Positions 1-8,906 are shown, counted from the stretch's first letter. The stretch is DNA of 64,000 nt from Palsa-601 sp963801185 (GCA_963801185.1 CAWDDW010000003.1:124001-188000), one strand, 5' to 3'. The notes: a model not told the origin generated them from the sequence alone. Made by a program: numbers and translations.

Positions 1-312
1 ACGCCGCCTCGAAAGGAGCTGTCCTGGCCCTCACACGGTCGATGGCCGCCGACGAGGTCGCGCCGCGGGATCCGCGTCAACTGCGTCTCACCCGGCACGG
101 TGTCGAGCCCTTGGGTCGAGCAGCTCGTCGAGGCGCAGCCGGACCCCGCCGCAGGCCATGAGGCGCTGCGGCGCCGTCAGCCCCTCGGCCGGCTCGTCTC
201 GTGCGAAGAAGTGGCGGCGGCCGTGGCGTACTTGGCAGACGACTTGACGTTCACGACCGGCGCCGACTTCCTTCTCGACGGCGGCATCACCGGCGTCCGG
301 ATCGTCACGTGA
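1..312 (+). CDS. Short-chain dehydrogenase/reductase, C-terminal part (frameshifted)
   Basis: This is the C-terminal third of an SDR-family NAD(P)-dependent oxidoreductase whose start lies before the window. The first two bases (ac) fit the end of a Tyr codon in the Y-x-x-x-K active-site motif, with the Lys at 12-14. The typical NCVSPGTV strand and the C-terminal AYLADD and LDGG motifs follow. Bases 3-65 and 67-312 are in different reading frames, so one base seems gained near 61-67. The stop codon overlaps the GTG start of the next gene (GTGA), which suggests one operon with the solute-binding protein. The substrate cannot be told from this fragment. Confidence 0.75.
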   Translation, partial: TPPRKELSWPSHGRWPPTRSRRGIRVNCVSPGTVSSPWVEQLVEAQPDPAAGHEALRRRQPLGRLVSCEEVAAAVAYLADDLTFTTGADFLLDGGITGVRIVT

Positions 313-1403
313 CGATCCGTGTCGCGCTCGTTGGCGGTCCCATGTACGACCACCTTTATGACGCGATCCCCGCAAGCGAGGTCGAGGTCGTGCTCCACGC
401 CGACCATCCCACCCTCAACCGCAGGTTGGCGCACCTCCTCGCAGCCGGCGAGCGCTTGGATCTCATCTCCACACACTCGAAATACGCGCCCTCCCAAGCC
501 GCCTGGCTCCGCCCGCTCGACGAGGTCGTGGACCCGGTGGTGGTGGGAGGCCTCTCACCCCGCGGAGTCGAGCTGTGCCGCTTTGCGGGCAAGCTCTACT
601 GCCTACCGCGCTGCATCGACGTCCGTGTGCTCTGGGTACGCGCTGACCGAGTCGACCCAGCCCCTGACACTTGGGCCGATCTCGTGAGCTCAACCGCAAG
701 TCTCGGCTTCCCCGGCCGTGAGTCGGGACTTTTCGGAACGTTCTTCGAGATCGTGACCGGCCTCGGCGGCCGCATCTTCGACGATCAGCTCCAGCCCACG
801 ATGGCGACCCCGGATGCGATCACCGCGATCGAATTGCTGGCGGAGCTGGCAAGCCGAGCCCCGGCTGATTTGCCGCAATGGCACTACGACGATGTCGACG
901 CTGCCTTGTTGTCGGGCCGAGTCGACATGGCGGGGGCCTGGCCGGGTGGCTTCGGAGCGATCCGCGACAGTGCTCTCGCCGGCGTGCTCCGGCCCTACCC
1001 GTACCTGGCCGGACCCACGAGACGAGTCTCGTATGCCGGCTGCCACGCGTGGGCGATCCCCCGGACATGCGGCGACCTCGACGGCGCGCTCGCCCTGATC
1101 GCCAGACTGTCAAGCGCCGAGACGCACGCCCTCGACGCCACCGGAGGCACGATCTGTGCGAACGAGACGGCGCTTGCGGCCATCGAGCCTTGCAACGAGC
1201 TCGACCGGGAGCGGCTCGCGATCACGCGGCGCATGGTCGACGAGGCGATGATCACCTATCCGTCCCTTGCGCGGTTCCCCGAGATCGAAGACGCGGGATG
1301 GTCGGCGATTCGGGATTGCCTCTTGCGGGTTCACGACCCGGCGGAAGCGGTAGCCGTGATCCAGGCTGCCGCCGAGACCGTGCTGGGCTCCGGGGGCGGC
1401 TGA
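309..1403 (+). CDS. Family 1 solute-binding protein-like, without signal peptide
   Basis: The 364-residue product resembles periplasmic sugar-type ABC solute-binding proteins (SBP family 1): it has the two-lobe pattern with an FFEIVTGLGGRIFDD segment and a late AGAWPGGFGAI region that normally lines the ligand cleft. The GTG start at 309 overlaps the stop of the SDR gene by four bases, so the two are probably translated together. The N-terminus runs straight into the first strand (TIRVALVGGP) with no hydrophobic signal or lipobox. It may therefore act in the cytoplasm as a ligand sensor or enzyme-like protein, or the true export start is missing. No permease or ATPase gene is beside it. The family call is fairly sure; the ligand is unknown. 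Confidence 0.65.
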   Translation: MTIRVALVGGPMYDHLYDAIPASEVEVVLHADHPTLNRRLAHLLAAGERLDLISTHSKYAPSQAAWLRPLDEVVDPVVVGGLSPRGVELCRFAGKLYCLPRCIDVRVLWVRADRVDPAPDTWADLVSSTASLGFPGRESGLFGTFFEIVTGLGGRIFDDQLQPTMATPDAITAIELLAELASRAPADLPQWHYDDVDAALLSGRVDMAGAWPGGFGAIRDSALAGVLRPYPYLAGPTRRVSYAGCHAWAIPRTCGDLDGALALIARLSSAETHALDATGGTICANETALAAIEPCNELDRERLAITRRMVDEAMITYPSLARFPEIEDAGWSAIRDCLLRVHDPAEAVAVIQAAAETVLGSGGG

Positions 1404-1565
1404 GCTCCCCGGTCCGGGAATCACTGATCTTGTCGTCGAGTCTCCGGAGATGAAAGCGCCCGCCGGCCGAAGCCGTGGGCGCTCAGGTAGCTGTACCGAT
1501 GGATTGAGCTCCTGTAGGAGCAACGTCCACTGCGGTACGGGGCGCTCGTCGACGGTCCGGGTGGT

Positions 1566-2080
1566 TCAAGCGGGGCACAACCAGTCATCATTGCTGCTTC
1601 TCGGGAAGGATGATCCCGATTCGTCGGGTGGTCCAAAGGAGTGGCGGAAGGTGAACGCCCTCGCAGTTGGACCATGGGTTCGAAGGTGGAGCAGCCGCTC
1701 TTCAGCTTCGGAGGTCGTTGGCCTGTGACCGTTCGGCACCCACCACATCGCGGTAGTGATCTCATCGACTCGCTCGAACCAGCTTCGTCGCTGCCTGAGC
1801 ACGTCACGGTGAAACGGTCCACAGACCCGTTCCGCGAGCTGTTCAACTGACGCCCAAATGCTCATGTTGACGATCACCCCGGCGCTATTTTTCACGTCCC
1901 ATTCGAATGCTCGCACCGAAGTGGCGTTGCCGTCCTCAGTTTGAAGCCGCCGATGAACCCCGGCGCCTGATCAGCGGAAGCGTTCACTGGATCGAGAGCG
2001 GCAACGAAACCCGCAAGCTCCTACGAGTCAAGAGGTGCGCGCAAGCGAGCAATGTTCACTTGGGCAAGCTGATAGGCCAC
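1566..2080 (-). pseudogene. DUF3291-family protein, disrupted
   Basis: Read on the minus strand from a GTG at 2080, the sequence encodes a recognisable DUF3291 protein: AYQLAQVNIARLRAPLDS at the start, then LDPVNASADQAPGF, EDGNATSVRAFEWD, VNMSIWASVEQL, and the conserved end RRSWFERVDE, MWWVPNGHRPT and HGPTARAFTFR. The reading is broken twice. A TAG stop replaces codon 20 (2021-2023), and one base is missing near 1949-1953, where a Trp codon would be expected after PGFI. The last 116 codons (1566-1916) remain open. The family is of unknown function. Nonsense plus frameshift makes real decay more likely than sequence error alone. No neighbour points to a pathway. Confidence 0.7.
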
Positions 2081-2540
2081 GCGCGTAGCTTAGAGGCCCC
2101 GTCTCACCGGCCCCGAGCCGACACCGATCGCGGCGTAGTCACGGAGCGGGGTGCAGCCTCTCTTCGGTTGACCGATCGATCTTCGGCACTCAGCCGAATC
2201 CGCCACCTCATCTCCCGACTACCACCCGCCAGCCCGGTCGCAACGTGGGCGCACGTGGGGACCGTCAGGCACCAAGCAGGAACCTTCGTGCGCCCGACGG
2301 CGGCCTCCTGCCCGTAAGCCCCCGCCCTCTTCCGGCCGCCTCCGGGGCTCCTCCCCCGGCGACCTCGACCCCTTCGGGAACCGACTTCGGCGGCCTCACC
2401 ACGTCTCGTGTGCTGTCGTCCATCCTGACCTTCGGCGACGGCTCGACAGCGGCGACAGCCACCTTCTCGGCTCGCTGGTTCAACGGCCGCGGCGGTTCAT
2501 GCGCCATGCTTTCGGCGTGGACGTTGAAGGGAGTCAGGGC
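2081..2540. other. Intergenic stretch, no gene seen
   Basis: About 460 bases between the DUF3291 remnant and the methyltransferase. Open frames here have no family resemblance and no ribosome binding site. The last 14 bases before the GTG at 2541 hold the probable Shine-Dalgarno AAGGGAG of the methyltransferase. Confidence 0.5.
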
Positions 2541-3398
2541 GTGCCTGCGGGCGTCGGTCGGACCGCCCTGGCTGTGGCTGTAGCGCGGGCCATCGAGAGC
2601 AGCCGCTCGGACCGCCTGTTCGACGACCCGTTCGCCCAGGACTTCTTCCTCTTCTTCGCGGTCAGTGCACAGCCCAGGCCGGAGAGTTCCAATCAGGCAA
2701 GCATCGACCTCTGGACGTCGATGGGTGACTACGTGGCCTTGCGGACCCGATTCCTCGACGACTTCCTGACCGATTCGTGCCAGGCAGGTTGCCGGCAGGT
2801 AGTGGTGCTGGGAGCCGGGCTCGACACTCGAGCGTATCGATTGAGCTGGCCTGACGGAGTGCGACTCTTCGAGCTGGACAGCGAAGACGTGTTGTCGTTC
2901 AAGGAGCGGGTCATCTCGGGGAGGCAGGCATCGCCTCGGTGTCAGCGCGTCGCCATTGCGGTCGATCTACGAGACGACTGGCCGACGATCGTTCTCCGGG
3001 AGGGCTTCGACCCTCAGCAGCCCACTGCCTGGCTGGCTGAGGGGCTGCTGCGCTATCTCGGCGCAGCAGAGACCGTACGGCTCTTGGAGAGAGTCACTTC
3101 TCTGTCGGCAGCGGCCAGCCGACTCGCCGTCGAGTACACCGGAGCCGACGCGCTGCGCGATCCGGAGATGATCGCCTCCCTCGCCGAGCTCGACCCGGCA
3201 GCGGCTGAGGATCAACGAAGGTTTTGGGGCTCCAACGAGTTCGACGACGATCCCGAACCTTGGCTGGCAAGTCATGGGTGGCAAACGAGCGTGCACCGCA
3301 TTGACGAACTGGCGACGGAGCACGGCCGACCTGTCCCACCAGCATTCGATCCGGCGGTGCGACCGAATCAAGGGGGCATCGTCGTCGCCGAGAGATGA
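2541..3398 (+). CDS. Class I SAM-dependent methyltransferase (TIGR00027/LCMT-like family)
   Basis: The 285-residue protein belongs to the large actinobacterial family of putative SAM methyltransferases related to leucine carboxyl methyltransferase, known from many copies in mycobacteria. It has the start RTALAVAVARAIES, the FDDPFAQDF segment, the SAM-binding motif VVVLGAGLDTRAYRL, an acidic FELDSEDV that would bind the ribose, and WLAEGLLRYL after it. I chose the GTG at 2541 because AAGGGAG lies seven bases upstream and homology begins there; an upstream ATG at 2499 is possible. It stands alone between decaying genes. Members often methylate small molecules or peptides, but the substrate is not known. 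Confidence 0.8.
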   Translation: MPAGVGRTALAVAVARAIESSRSDRLFDDPFAQDFFLFFAVSAQPRPESSNQASIDLWTSMGDYVALRTRFLDDFLTDSCQAGCRQVVVLGAGLDTRAYRLSWPDGVRLFELDSEDVLSFKERVISGRQASPRCQRVAIAVDLRDDWPTIVLREGFDPQQPTAWLAEGLLRYLGAAETVRLLERVTSLSAAASRLAVEYTGADALRDPEMIASLAELDPAAAEDQRRFWGSNEFDDDPEPWLASHGWQTSVHRIDELATEHGRPVPPAFDPAVRPNQGGIVVAER

Positions 3399-3597
3399 GG
3401 TAACTCGCTCGGACCGTCTCGTTGCGACTCTGGTCCTCAACCAGGTCCAGGTAATCGGACTCGTCGCTCTCGGCCTTTCAGCTCACTGACTCGGGGTGCG
3501 TCTGTCACTGCGGCTCGCCTTGATGCGGAAAAGACAAGGTGCCAAATAGGGTGGCAGTCCTGACGCCTCAGTCGTCGCAGTCGTCGGTGAGGAAGCA

Positions 3598-3957
3598 TCA
3601 TCTCCTGCCCTTTGGAGAGCCGAGTACCCAGACGGTCGGCACCAAGATTGCGAGCGCAGTCAGGCCGATCACGGTGGCACCGATCACGGCCATCGGCGGC
3701 CAGGTCAAGTACGGCATCCAGGTATTCGCGAGCGCTTTCGAGACGACGACGGTCGAGGCTGTGGCCGCCGCCGCACCGAGGGTGATGCCGACGACATCGA
3801 GGATCATCGTTTCCCAGATGGTCATCGACAGCAGCTGCCGGGTCGTCGCGACGACCCGTCGGAGCAACAACCGTGCCCCCCGCCGCTCGATGGTGGCCAT
3901 GGCGACGCGTTAATGAGCGCAACCGCGGCGAGCAGGCTGACCAGCGCGAGAAGGACT
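3598..3957 (-). pseudogene. FtsX/ABC3-type permease, C-terminal remnant
   Basis: On the minus strand this encodes the last membrane module of an FtsX-like (MacB/ABC3) permease. A hydrophobic ALVSLLAAVALINA segment is followed by ATIERRG, RRVVATTRQLLSMTIWET, and two further hydrophobic stretches before the stop at 3598. The RRxxATxRQ(L/V) stretch before the second helix is typical of the family. The first helix and the rest are out of frame by one base near 3905. Everything N-terminal of this, including the large extracytoplasmic loop, is absent, as is a partner ATPase. It is a gene relic rather than a working transporter. Confidence 0.55.
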
Positions 3958-4080
3958 TCGGGCTCTCAGACATCTGGGGCCACCTTCCCTACCCAGGCAC
4001 GTCGGAGTCGTGTCGCCCCACTCGCACGTTGTCTTCATAACGGTTTCGATGCCGCAGTGATCTTCTTCCGGGAGCGACTT

Positions 4081-4362
4081 TCACGCCGCGTCTGGATACG
4101 CCTGGCTGAGCGCGTGACGCACCCTGGGTGCGATCGTGAGCGAGTTGAGGAGCTTGCCCAAGAGGAACCCGAAGCTGCTGACCCGGAAGGTCGTGATGCC
4201 TCCTGACCGGCGCATCCGGACAGTCGCGATCATCACGGCACTTCGGCTCACCTTGAGCGTGGAATCCGATGTGACGTTCACCTTGTAGGCGGGTCCGAGC
4301 GCATCGGACAAGGCACGCTGCACAGCTCCGCTATCAATCTCCTGTTTCACTTGAACTGACAC
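4081..4362 (-). CDS. Hypothetical 93-residue protein
   Basis: A small minus-strand gene with a strong ribosome binding site: AAGGAGG lies eight bases before a GTG at 4362, which I prefer to the GTG at 4371 that touches the binding site. The product has a polar N-terminus (QVKQEIDSGAVQRALSDALG), a stretch VNVTSDSTLKVSRS that looks like alternating strands, and a Gly- and Phe-rich C-terminal half with a weakly hydrophobic FGFLLGKLLNSL segment. No catalytic motif is visible and I do not recognise the family. It lies 86 bases before the broken ABC-2 genes on the same strand, but the decay of those genes makes a shared role hard to judge. Confidence 0.55.
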   Translation of the reverse strand: MSVQVKQEIDSGAVQRALSDALGPAYKVNVTSDSTLKVSRSAVMIATVRMRRSGGITTFRVSSFGFLLGKLLNSLTIAPRVRHALSQAYPDAA

Positions 4363-4448
4363 TGTGTTCACCTCCTTTGCTCAACTTGAGCCTCGGAAAG
4401 ACTCTTCAAGGGAGCAAGCCGAGGGAGCAAGCCGAGGCGGCTCGCTCT

Positions 4449-5138
4449 CTATTTCGTACGTGGCTCCCAGGTGAAGAAGCGAATGGCGCACAACAGTCCG
4501 GCGACACCCCAGGCGGCCACGACGAGCACGTCGACCCAATCGAACGGCGTGCCAGCCATGCCGGCCATCATCCCGCTGAAGAAGTGCCTGACCGGGAAGA
4601 TCCTCGCCACCCACATGATCCACGCCGGTGTGTTGTTGCCGAACGGAATGAAGATCCCGGAGATGAACAACAGCGGGAGAATGCTCGCCTGGATGACGGG
4701 GGTGGCCGCGTCGGCGTTCGGGATGAGGGCGCTCACCGCCAGCCCCAGCGCGCAGAATGCGCCAGCCCCCACCAGGAGCATCACGAGGAAGTGGAAGAGC
4801 GAGCTGCCGGTCGGGATCCCCGAGCTGTAGAAGGCCCGGCCGAAGGCGGCCGTGACGGCCACCAGGATCACCGCGACCAAAAGGGAGTGAAGTATCCGAG
4901 AACCCATGAACGATCCCCTTGGCAGGGGCGACCCGTCGATTCGCTTCAGGATCCCGGCATCGCGCTGGGCGCTGATGGACATTGCAACGTTCGAGAAGCT
5001 CGCCTGAATCACCGCGAACGCCGCCATGGCTGCCACGTAGTAGGTCGATTCCTTCATCGTCACAGCCCCGATGTGCTCGGTGCCGTTGCCGAGCAGCGAC
5101 GTGAAGATCACGAGGAACATGAGGGGGAGGGCATCTTC
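4449..5138 (-). pseudogene. ABC-2 type permease, 5'-truncated
   Basis: The minus strand encodes five hydrophobic segments of an ABC-2 (drug/polysaccharide export type) permease, including PLMFLVIFTSLLG, the ISAQRDAGILKRIDGSPLP loop that usually contacts the ATPase, and a C-terminal FPVRHF segment. The usual N-terminal cytoplasmic region and the beginning of the first helix are missing. The sequence instead runs directly into the end of the ATPase gene in a different frame, as if a deletion had joined the two. No start codon with a ribosome binding site fits the remaining part. A working protein is unlikely. Confidence 0.65.
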
Positions 5139-5751
5139 ACGACATCCCACGCCTCGCGTCTGGCAGCAGGGTCAAAGCCGGTCGTCGGCTCGTCGAGGAA
5201 GAGGAGCTGGGGTCGCCCGCGAGAGCGATCGCCACGTCCAGTCTCCGCTGCTGACCGCCGGACAGGTGGTTGACCCGATGGTCGCGCTTTGCCGTGAGCC
5301 CCACGAGCTCGATCACCTCGTCGACGGGCCGGGGATGCGGGAAGAGGCCGGCGTACATCGTGACGGTCTCCCGGACGGTGAGGTAGGGCTCAACGCCCGT
5401 CGACTGCAGCACGATGCCGATACGGCTCTTCAGGAGAGCACGCTCGTGGCTCGGGTCGAAGCCGAGGACCGACACCGCTCCACCGTCGCGGACGCGGTAG
5501 CCCTCCAGGATCTCGACGGTCGTCGTCTTTCCTGCTCCGTTAGGCCCGAGCAGGGCGAGAATCTCGCCTTGGTGGATGTCGAAGTCGATGCCCGCCACCG
5601 CAGGCACATCTGCATAGGACTTCCTCAGCGCCCGCACCTGCACGGCCAACGGCCTGTCGTCTGGGAACGCCCCGGGCTGGCCACCAGCACCGAGCGCAAT
5701 CGAAGGCTCCATCTCGTGGAGTGCAGAGCCTGGAGGGGGGTTCAGGCTCAT
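5139..5751 (-). pseudogene. ABC-2 transporter ATPase, 3'-truncated
   Basis: The gene starts at an ATG at 5751 with a perfect AAGGAGG five bases upstream. It encodes an ABC-2 family ATPase with Walker A GPNGAGKTT, a Q-loop region (GIVLQSTG) and signature LSGGQQRRLDVAIALAGDP. A run of four G on the plus strand (5209-5212) appears one base short; correcting it restores Walker B and the D-loop (LLFLDEPTTGFDP). Even so, the gene stops about ten codons later, where it meets the permease, so the His switch and C-terminal 100 or more residues are gone. This is a real deletion in addition to a possible single-base error. It would have energised the permease at 4449-5138. Confidence 0.7.
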
Positions 5752-6295
5752 CGGAACCTCCTTCGTCCTTCTTTTCTCAGGTTCCCCTCCCCGGACCGGC
5801 GAGGGTAGGGCCGTAGGTCCCTTCATCCGCGATGCCGGTCTCGTGGTCCCGGGCCCGCCGGAGGATCGATCATCAGTCGGAACTCCGAGACCGGTGTCGA
5901 CGAGAGCACGAGCCTGAAGTCCGTAACGCGAGGGTTCCGGGTTCAGCCCGACGTGAACCAGATGAGCGTTGCCGTTGAGAGCGCGCGCCAGTTTGGCGCT
6001 CGCATGGGCACTTGGACACTGGATGTGAGCGCATAGGTGCCGGAGTCGGATGGTGAGAGATCGCTCCCCGCGACTCAGCTACCAGTCGAGGTGAGAGTCG
6101 CTGCACGACAAGTCACCCACGCGGATATCTACAACGCCTGCAAGTAGTGGTCTGTCGCTGAAGTGGCGAGGGTAGCTAGCAACCCAGGGGCCAACCCGCA
6201 CGCCGAATCAGCCCGACGTTGCGATTCCTGGCAGGCCGCTTGATGTCGCGAGGTCAGGCAGGCATCGGATGCGATTCGCGAAGGTTCGCGGCCAC
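5752..6295. other. Intergenic stretch, no supported gene
   Basis: About 540 bases between the ABC-2 ATPase start and the VOC gene. The part next to 5751 must hold the promoter of the ATPase. A stretch near 5850-6038 reads openly on the plus strand and ends in a TAG, with a composition like real protein, but it has no start codon and I cannot place it in a family. It may be another gene relic. Confidence 0.4.
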
Positions 6296-6730
6296 TCAGT
6301 CGAGACAGAACTCGTTGCCCTCGATGTCCTGCATCACGAGGCACGACTCGTCGACACCATCGGCAGGCAGTAGTCGCACACGTACCGCGCCGAGCGCGAC
6401 CAGCCGTCCGCATTCGGCCTCAAGTGCGGCCAGGCGCTCTTCACCCACGAGCCCGGTGCCGACCCTCACGTCAAGGTGCAACCGATTCTTGACGACCTTG
6501 CCTTCGGGAACGCGCTGGAAGAACAGTCGCGGGCCTACACCTGAGGGATCAATGCATGCGAACGCTGAGCCCTGATGCTCAGGCGGCAGCGCTCGATCGA
6601 AATCGTCCCAAGTAGCAAACCCCTCCGGTGGCGGCGGTACGACGTACCCCAATACCTCGCACCAGAAACGAGCGACGCGCGCAGGTTCGGCGCAGTCGAA
6701 GGTGACTTGGAACTGCTTGACCGACGCCAT
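6296..6730 (-). CDS. VOC (glyoxalase/bleomycin resistance-like) family protein
   Basis: The 144-residue product has the beta-alpha-beta-beta-beta pattern of the vicinal oxygen chelate family: QFQVTFDCAEPARVARFWCEVLGY at the start, a central PRLFFQRVPEGK, then NRLHLDVRV and a final VMQDIEGNEFCLD with the conserved metal-site Glu. This version, in which the last strand ends in EGNEFCL, is common in actinobacteria. I prefer the ATG at 6730, where homology begins, to the one at 6742. It ends 129 bases from the outer att site, so it belongs to the flanking chromosome. The substrate is unknown; members range from resistance proteins to metabolic enzymes. Confidence 0.8.
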   Translation of the reverse strand: MASVKQFQVTFDCAEPARVARFWCEVLGYVVPPPPEGFATWDDFDRALPPEHQGSAFACIDPSGVGPRLFFQRVPEGKVVKNRLHLDVRVGTGLVGEERLAALEAECGRLVALGAVRVRLLPADGVDESCLVMQDIEGNEFCLD

Positions 6731-6857
6731 TGGTCCCAGCATAAAGGCGCCCTGATTGCGGCTCGCGTCGCGATCGGGAAGCCCTACACGTTCGTGATGT
6801 TCATGTTGGGGTTAGGGGCCACCCACGCGATAGACGCGCGAAACCCGGCAGTTTGGT

Positions 6858-6902
6858 TGAGAGCGGGCGACGAGAATCGAACTCGCGTTCTCAGCGTGGG
6901 AA
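6858..6902. repeat. Outer attachment site: tRNA-Gly 3'-half copy
   Basis: These 45 bases match the 3' part of the tRNA-Gly gene at 25048-25092 with one mismatch (G for T at 6896). The first 38 bases are identical. The 5' half of the tRNA is absent, so this is not a tRNA gene. It lies in the same orientation as the intact gene, as expected for an att site left by integration at the tRNA 3' end. Confidence 0.8.
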
Positions 6903-7007
6903 TAAGCACAGGGTCGAATCTGGCGAACTTGAGCGAACCCCGGCGGACGCTTTACCCAGTTCAGAGGAGGTTGCCGAACAATGGCGAACCGGGGTGGACG
7001 CAGGCGG

Positions 7008-7027
7008 ATGTGCCATAAATGTGCCAT
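7008..7027. repeat. Paired ATGTGCCAT direct repeats, left end of outer island
   Basis: Two copies of ATGTGCCAT are separated by two bases (period 11), about 105 bases inside the outer att copy. The same pair occurs near the other end of the island at 14566-14585. One helical turn spacing and placement near both ends suggest arm-type binding sites for a tyrosine recombinase. Confidence 0.5.
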
Positions 7028-7170
7028 GGACCGAGGTCCGGATCGAGCTGCCAGTCACTGTCTTTCACCGGCTCGAACGGCTTGCTCACGAGCACAACGT
7101 CTCGGTCGAGTCGGTCATCTGTGCCATCGTCGCGCGACGGCTCGCCGACGGTCCCGGCGAACCGAAGTGA
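7021..7170 (+). CDS. Possible small ribbon-helix-helix protein
   Basis: A short frame starting at GTG 7021 would encode about 49 residues with the pattern of a CopG/Arc ribbon-helix-helix DNA-binding domain: a strand EVRIELPVTVF, then helix HRLERLAHEHN, a turn VSV and helix ESVICAIVARRLAD. The frame stays open upstream through the att copy, but there is no good ribosome binding site and the start overlaps the paired repeats. It might regulate excision, by analogy with small directionality factors. It could also be a chance frame or a relic, since its neighbour is decayed. Confidence 0.35.
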   Translation: MPWTEVRIELPVTVFHRLERLAHEHNVSVESVICAIVARRLADGPGEPK

Positions 7171-7436
7171 CGCGGCTCGTGGGTTCTCCGCAACCCGATC
7201 GGGGAGTGACGCTGAGGCGCTGGCAGCGATACAGTTCGATCGCCTGTACGGCAACACTGCCGACGGCGTGAGCGTCGGCTGGGTCGATCTCGACACCGGC
7301 AAGAGATGGATGGAGCGGCCAGAGTTCGCCGAGGCGTTCGAACGGGCAGTCAACCTTTGGAGGTTCGCGCCTGCGCCGGATCGACGAGAGATCACCGCGC
7401 AGTCTTGGACGCGCACGGTGCCGCTTCCGCCGGCCT

Positions 7437-7843
7437 GTGACGCTTTCGCGAACAGCTCACGTGCAGCTCCCTCGCACCGAGCCAAGCGAGGGGACGGTCG
7501 ACCTCGCCGACACGCACGCCGGTGCAGGCGTCCGTACGAAAGCGATCGATGCACGCAAGGAGAAGCTGGTGTCTACGCTGCAAGCAACACCGGGCCGGTC
7601 GTCGCGGCGGCTGATGTGGACCGGCTTTTCGGCGCCTTCCAGCGGCTCGCGACGGACCGCACCTTGCGCTCGAGCGGGCATCGCCTCGGTCTCGCCATCG
7701 TGATCACGATCGCCGATGCGCACGGGGCGGTTGTCACGGCGGTGCCGAGGCCAGAGGGCGGGCTGCACGGGGTGGTGAGCCTGCCTGATGTGGTGAGTCA
7801 GCGGGCTGAGGTGGCGCCCGATCACCACGTTACGTTGGGGTGA
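7437..7843 (+). pseudogene. Sensor histidine kinase, C-terminal relic
   Basis: Two pieces of a histidine kinase are visible in different frames. Bases 7437-7580 encode the stretch between the phospho-acceptor domain and the ATPase domain (GTVDLAD, then RTKAIDARKEKLV). From about 7585 to 7843 the end of the ATPase domain follows (SNTGPVV, ADVDRLFGAFQRL, HRLGLAIVITIADAHGA and GGLHGVVSLP). The N box and surrounding roughly 45 residues that should lie between are missing, and the glycine-rich G2 box reads GHRLGL instead of GHGLGL. No input domain or response regulator is nearby. It cannot be active. Confidence 0.65.
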
Positions 7844-7882
7844 AGGGTTCGTCTGGTGACCGCCGGCACATCGATATGCCAC

Positions 7883-7911
7883 TTGACACGCCGGCATTCG
7901 ACGCCTAAACG
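7883..7911 (+). promoter_or_regulatory. Candidate promoter of the hotdog/CoA-transferase pair
   Basis: TTGACA at 7883-7888 is followed after 17 bases by TAAACG at 7906-7911, about 74 bases before the ATG at 7985. The -35 is perfect; the -10 is weak. No other candidate lies between the kinase relic and the gene. Confidence 0.35.
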
Positions 7912-7984
7912 ACACAGGTCGGACCCATAAACGTCGACGGACGCCAGCTGGGAGGGACATCGTGGAGCCAGAAGGAGATGCCCG

Positions 7985-8905
7985 ATGAAGGAGGACCGCT
8001 CGACGAGCCCGGTCGACGAACGGGACGGCTTCCTGGTCGGACCGACGCGCACGCCGCGAAACCGGGCCAGTGCCACCGCTCTCGCCAGGACCGGAATGGC
8101 ACCCCGCGCCCACAACATCCACGACGACGACACCGCCAAGGCCCTCGGGTTCCGCGGCGGCACGATCGCCGGCTCGATACACCTGGACCAGTTCCCACCG
8201 GTGGTGCTGGCGGCCTTCGCCGACCGATGGTTCGAGGACGGGTCGATCTCCCTTCTGTTCCGCAATGCGACCGTCGACGCCGAGCCGGTGATCGCCATGG
8301 TGGCCAAGCCTGCGCCCGGTGCCGATCTGCTGGCGGCGCGCATGGAGCGCACCGACGGACTGCTCGTGGCCGAGGGCACGGTCTCGGTGGGCCGCGAGGC
8401 AGGGCCGACCTACCTGTCGGCGCTCGACCTGAGACCGGCCGATCCAGGCGAGCTGCGGCTGCTCGAGGGGGTAGTGCCGGGAGCACCGATCTCGGGCCGA
8501 AGCTTCACGGTCGACGGCGACCAGCAGCGCGAGCGACTCGAGGCCGCTCCCATCACCGAGCCTCTGGCGTGGTACATGGGAGCGTCGCCTTGGGGACCGC
8601 CCATCGTGAACCCATCGGCCATCGTCCAGCTCATTCGCAACGGTCCGGCTGACTTCGGCTCGAACGTCGCCGAGGCGGTCGGACTATTCGGCGCGATCGA
8701 GCTGCGTTTCTTCTCGGGCCCGCTGCGCTGCGACACGCCGTACTCAGTCGCCGGGGAAATCGTCGCCGTCGGCGCCAGCCCGAAGACCGAGTACGTCTGG
8801 TACGACAGCCGTGCCATCGACGAGGCGGGCGAGGTTGCGGTCGCCATGCGCATGCAGCTGCGCTGGATGAAGGCGTCGTCCCCCCTGTATGCCCCGCAGG
8901 ACTGA
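7985..8905 (+). CDS. Hotdog-fold (MaoC/thioesterase-like) protein
   Basis: The 306-residue product starts at an ATG preceded by AAGGAG seven bases upstream. The HNIHDDDTAKALGFRGGTIAGSIHLDQF segment resembles the hydratase motif of MaoC-type hotdog proteins (D-x4-H, then G-x-I-x-G/H), and a second half with AIELRFFSGPLRCDTPY looks like another hotdog repeat. This suggests a double-hotdog dehydratase, hydratase or acyl-CoA binding protein. The stop TGA lies one base before the ATG of the CoA-transferase gene, so the two are one transcription unit. In the setting of the island it probably handles a CoA ester. The exact reaction is not clear. Confidence 0.6.
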   Translation: MKEDRSTSPVDERDGFLVGPTRTPRNRASATALARTGMAPRAHNIHDDDTAKALGFRGGTIAGSIHLDQFPPVVLAAFADRWFEDGSISLLFRNATVDAEPVIAMVAKPAPGADLLAARMERTDGLLVAEGTVSVGREAGPTYLSALDLRPADPGELRLLEGVVPGAPISGRSFTVDGDQQRERLEAAPITEPLAWYMGASPWGPPIVNPSAIVQLIRNGPADFGSNVAEAVGLFGAIELRFFSGPLRCDTPYSVAGEIVAVGASPKTEYVWYDSRAIDEAGEVAVAMRMQLRWMKASSPLYAPQD

Positions 8906-8906
8906 G

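Noticed and set aside
6853..7170. A 105-residue gene starting upstream of the att copy
   Set aside because: Its first half is a translation of the tRNA fragment; only the last 49 residues look like a protein domain.
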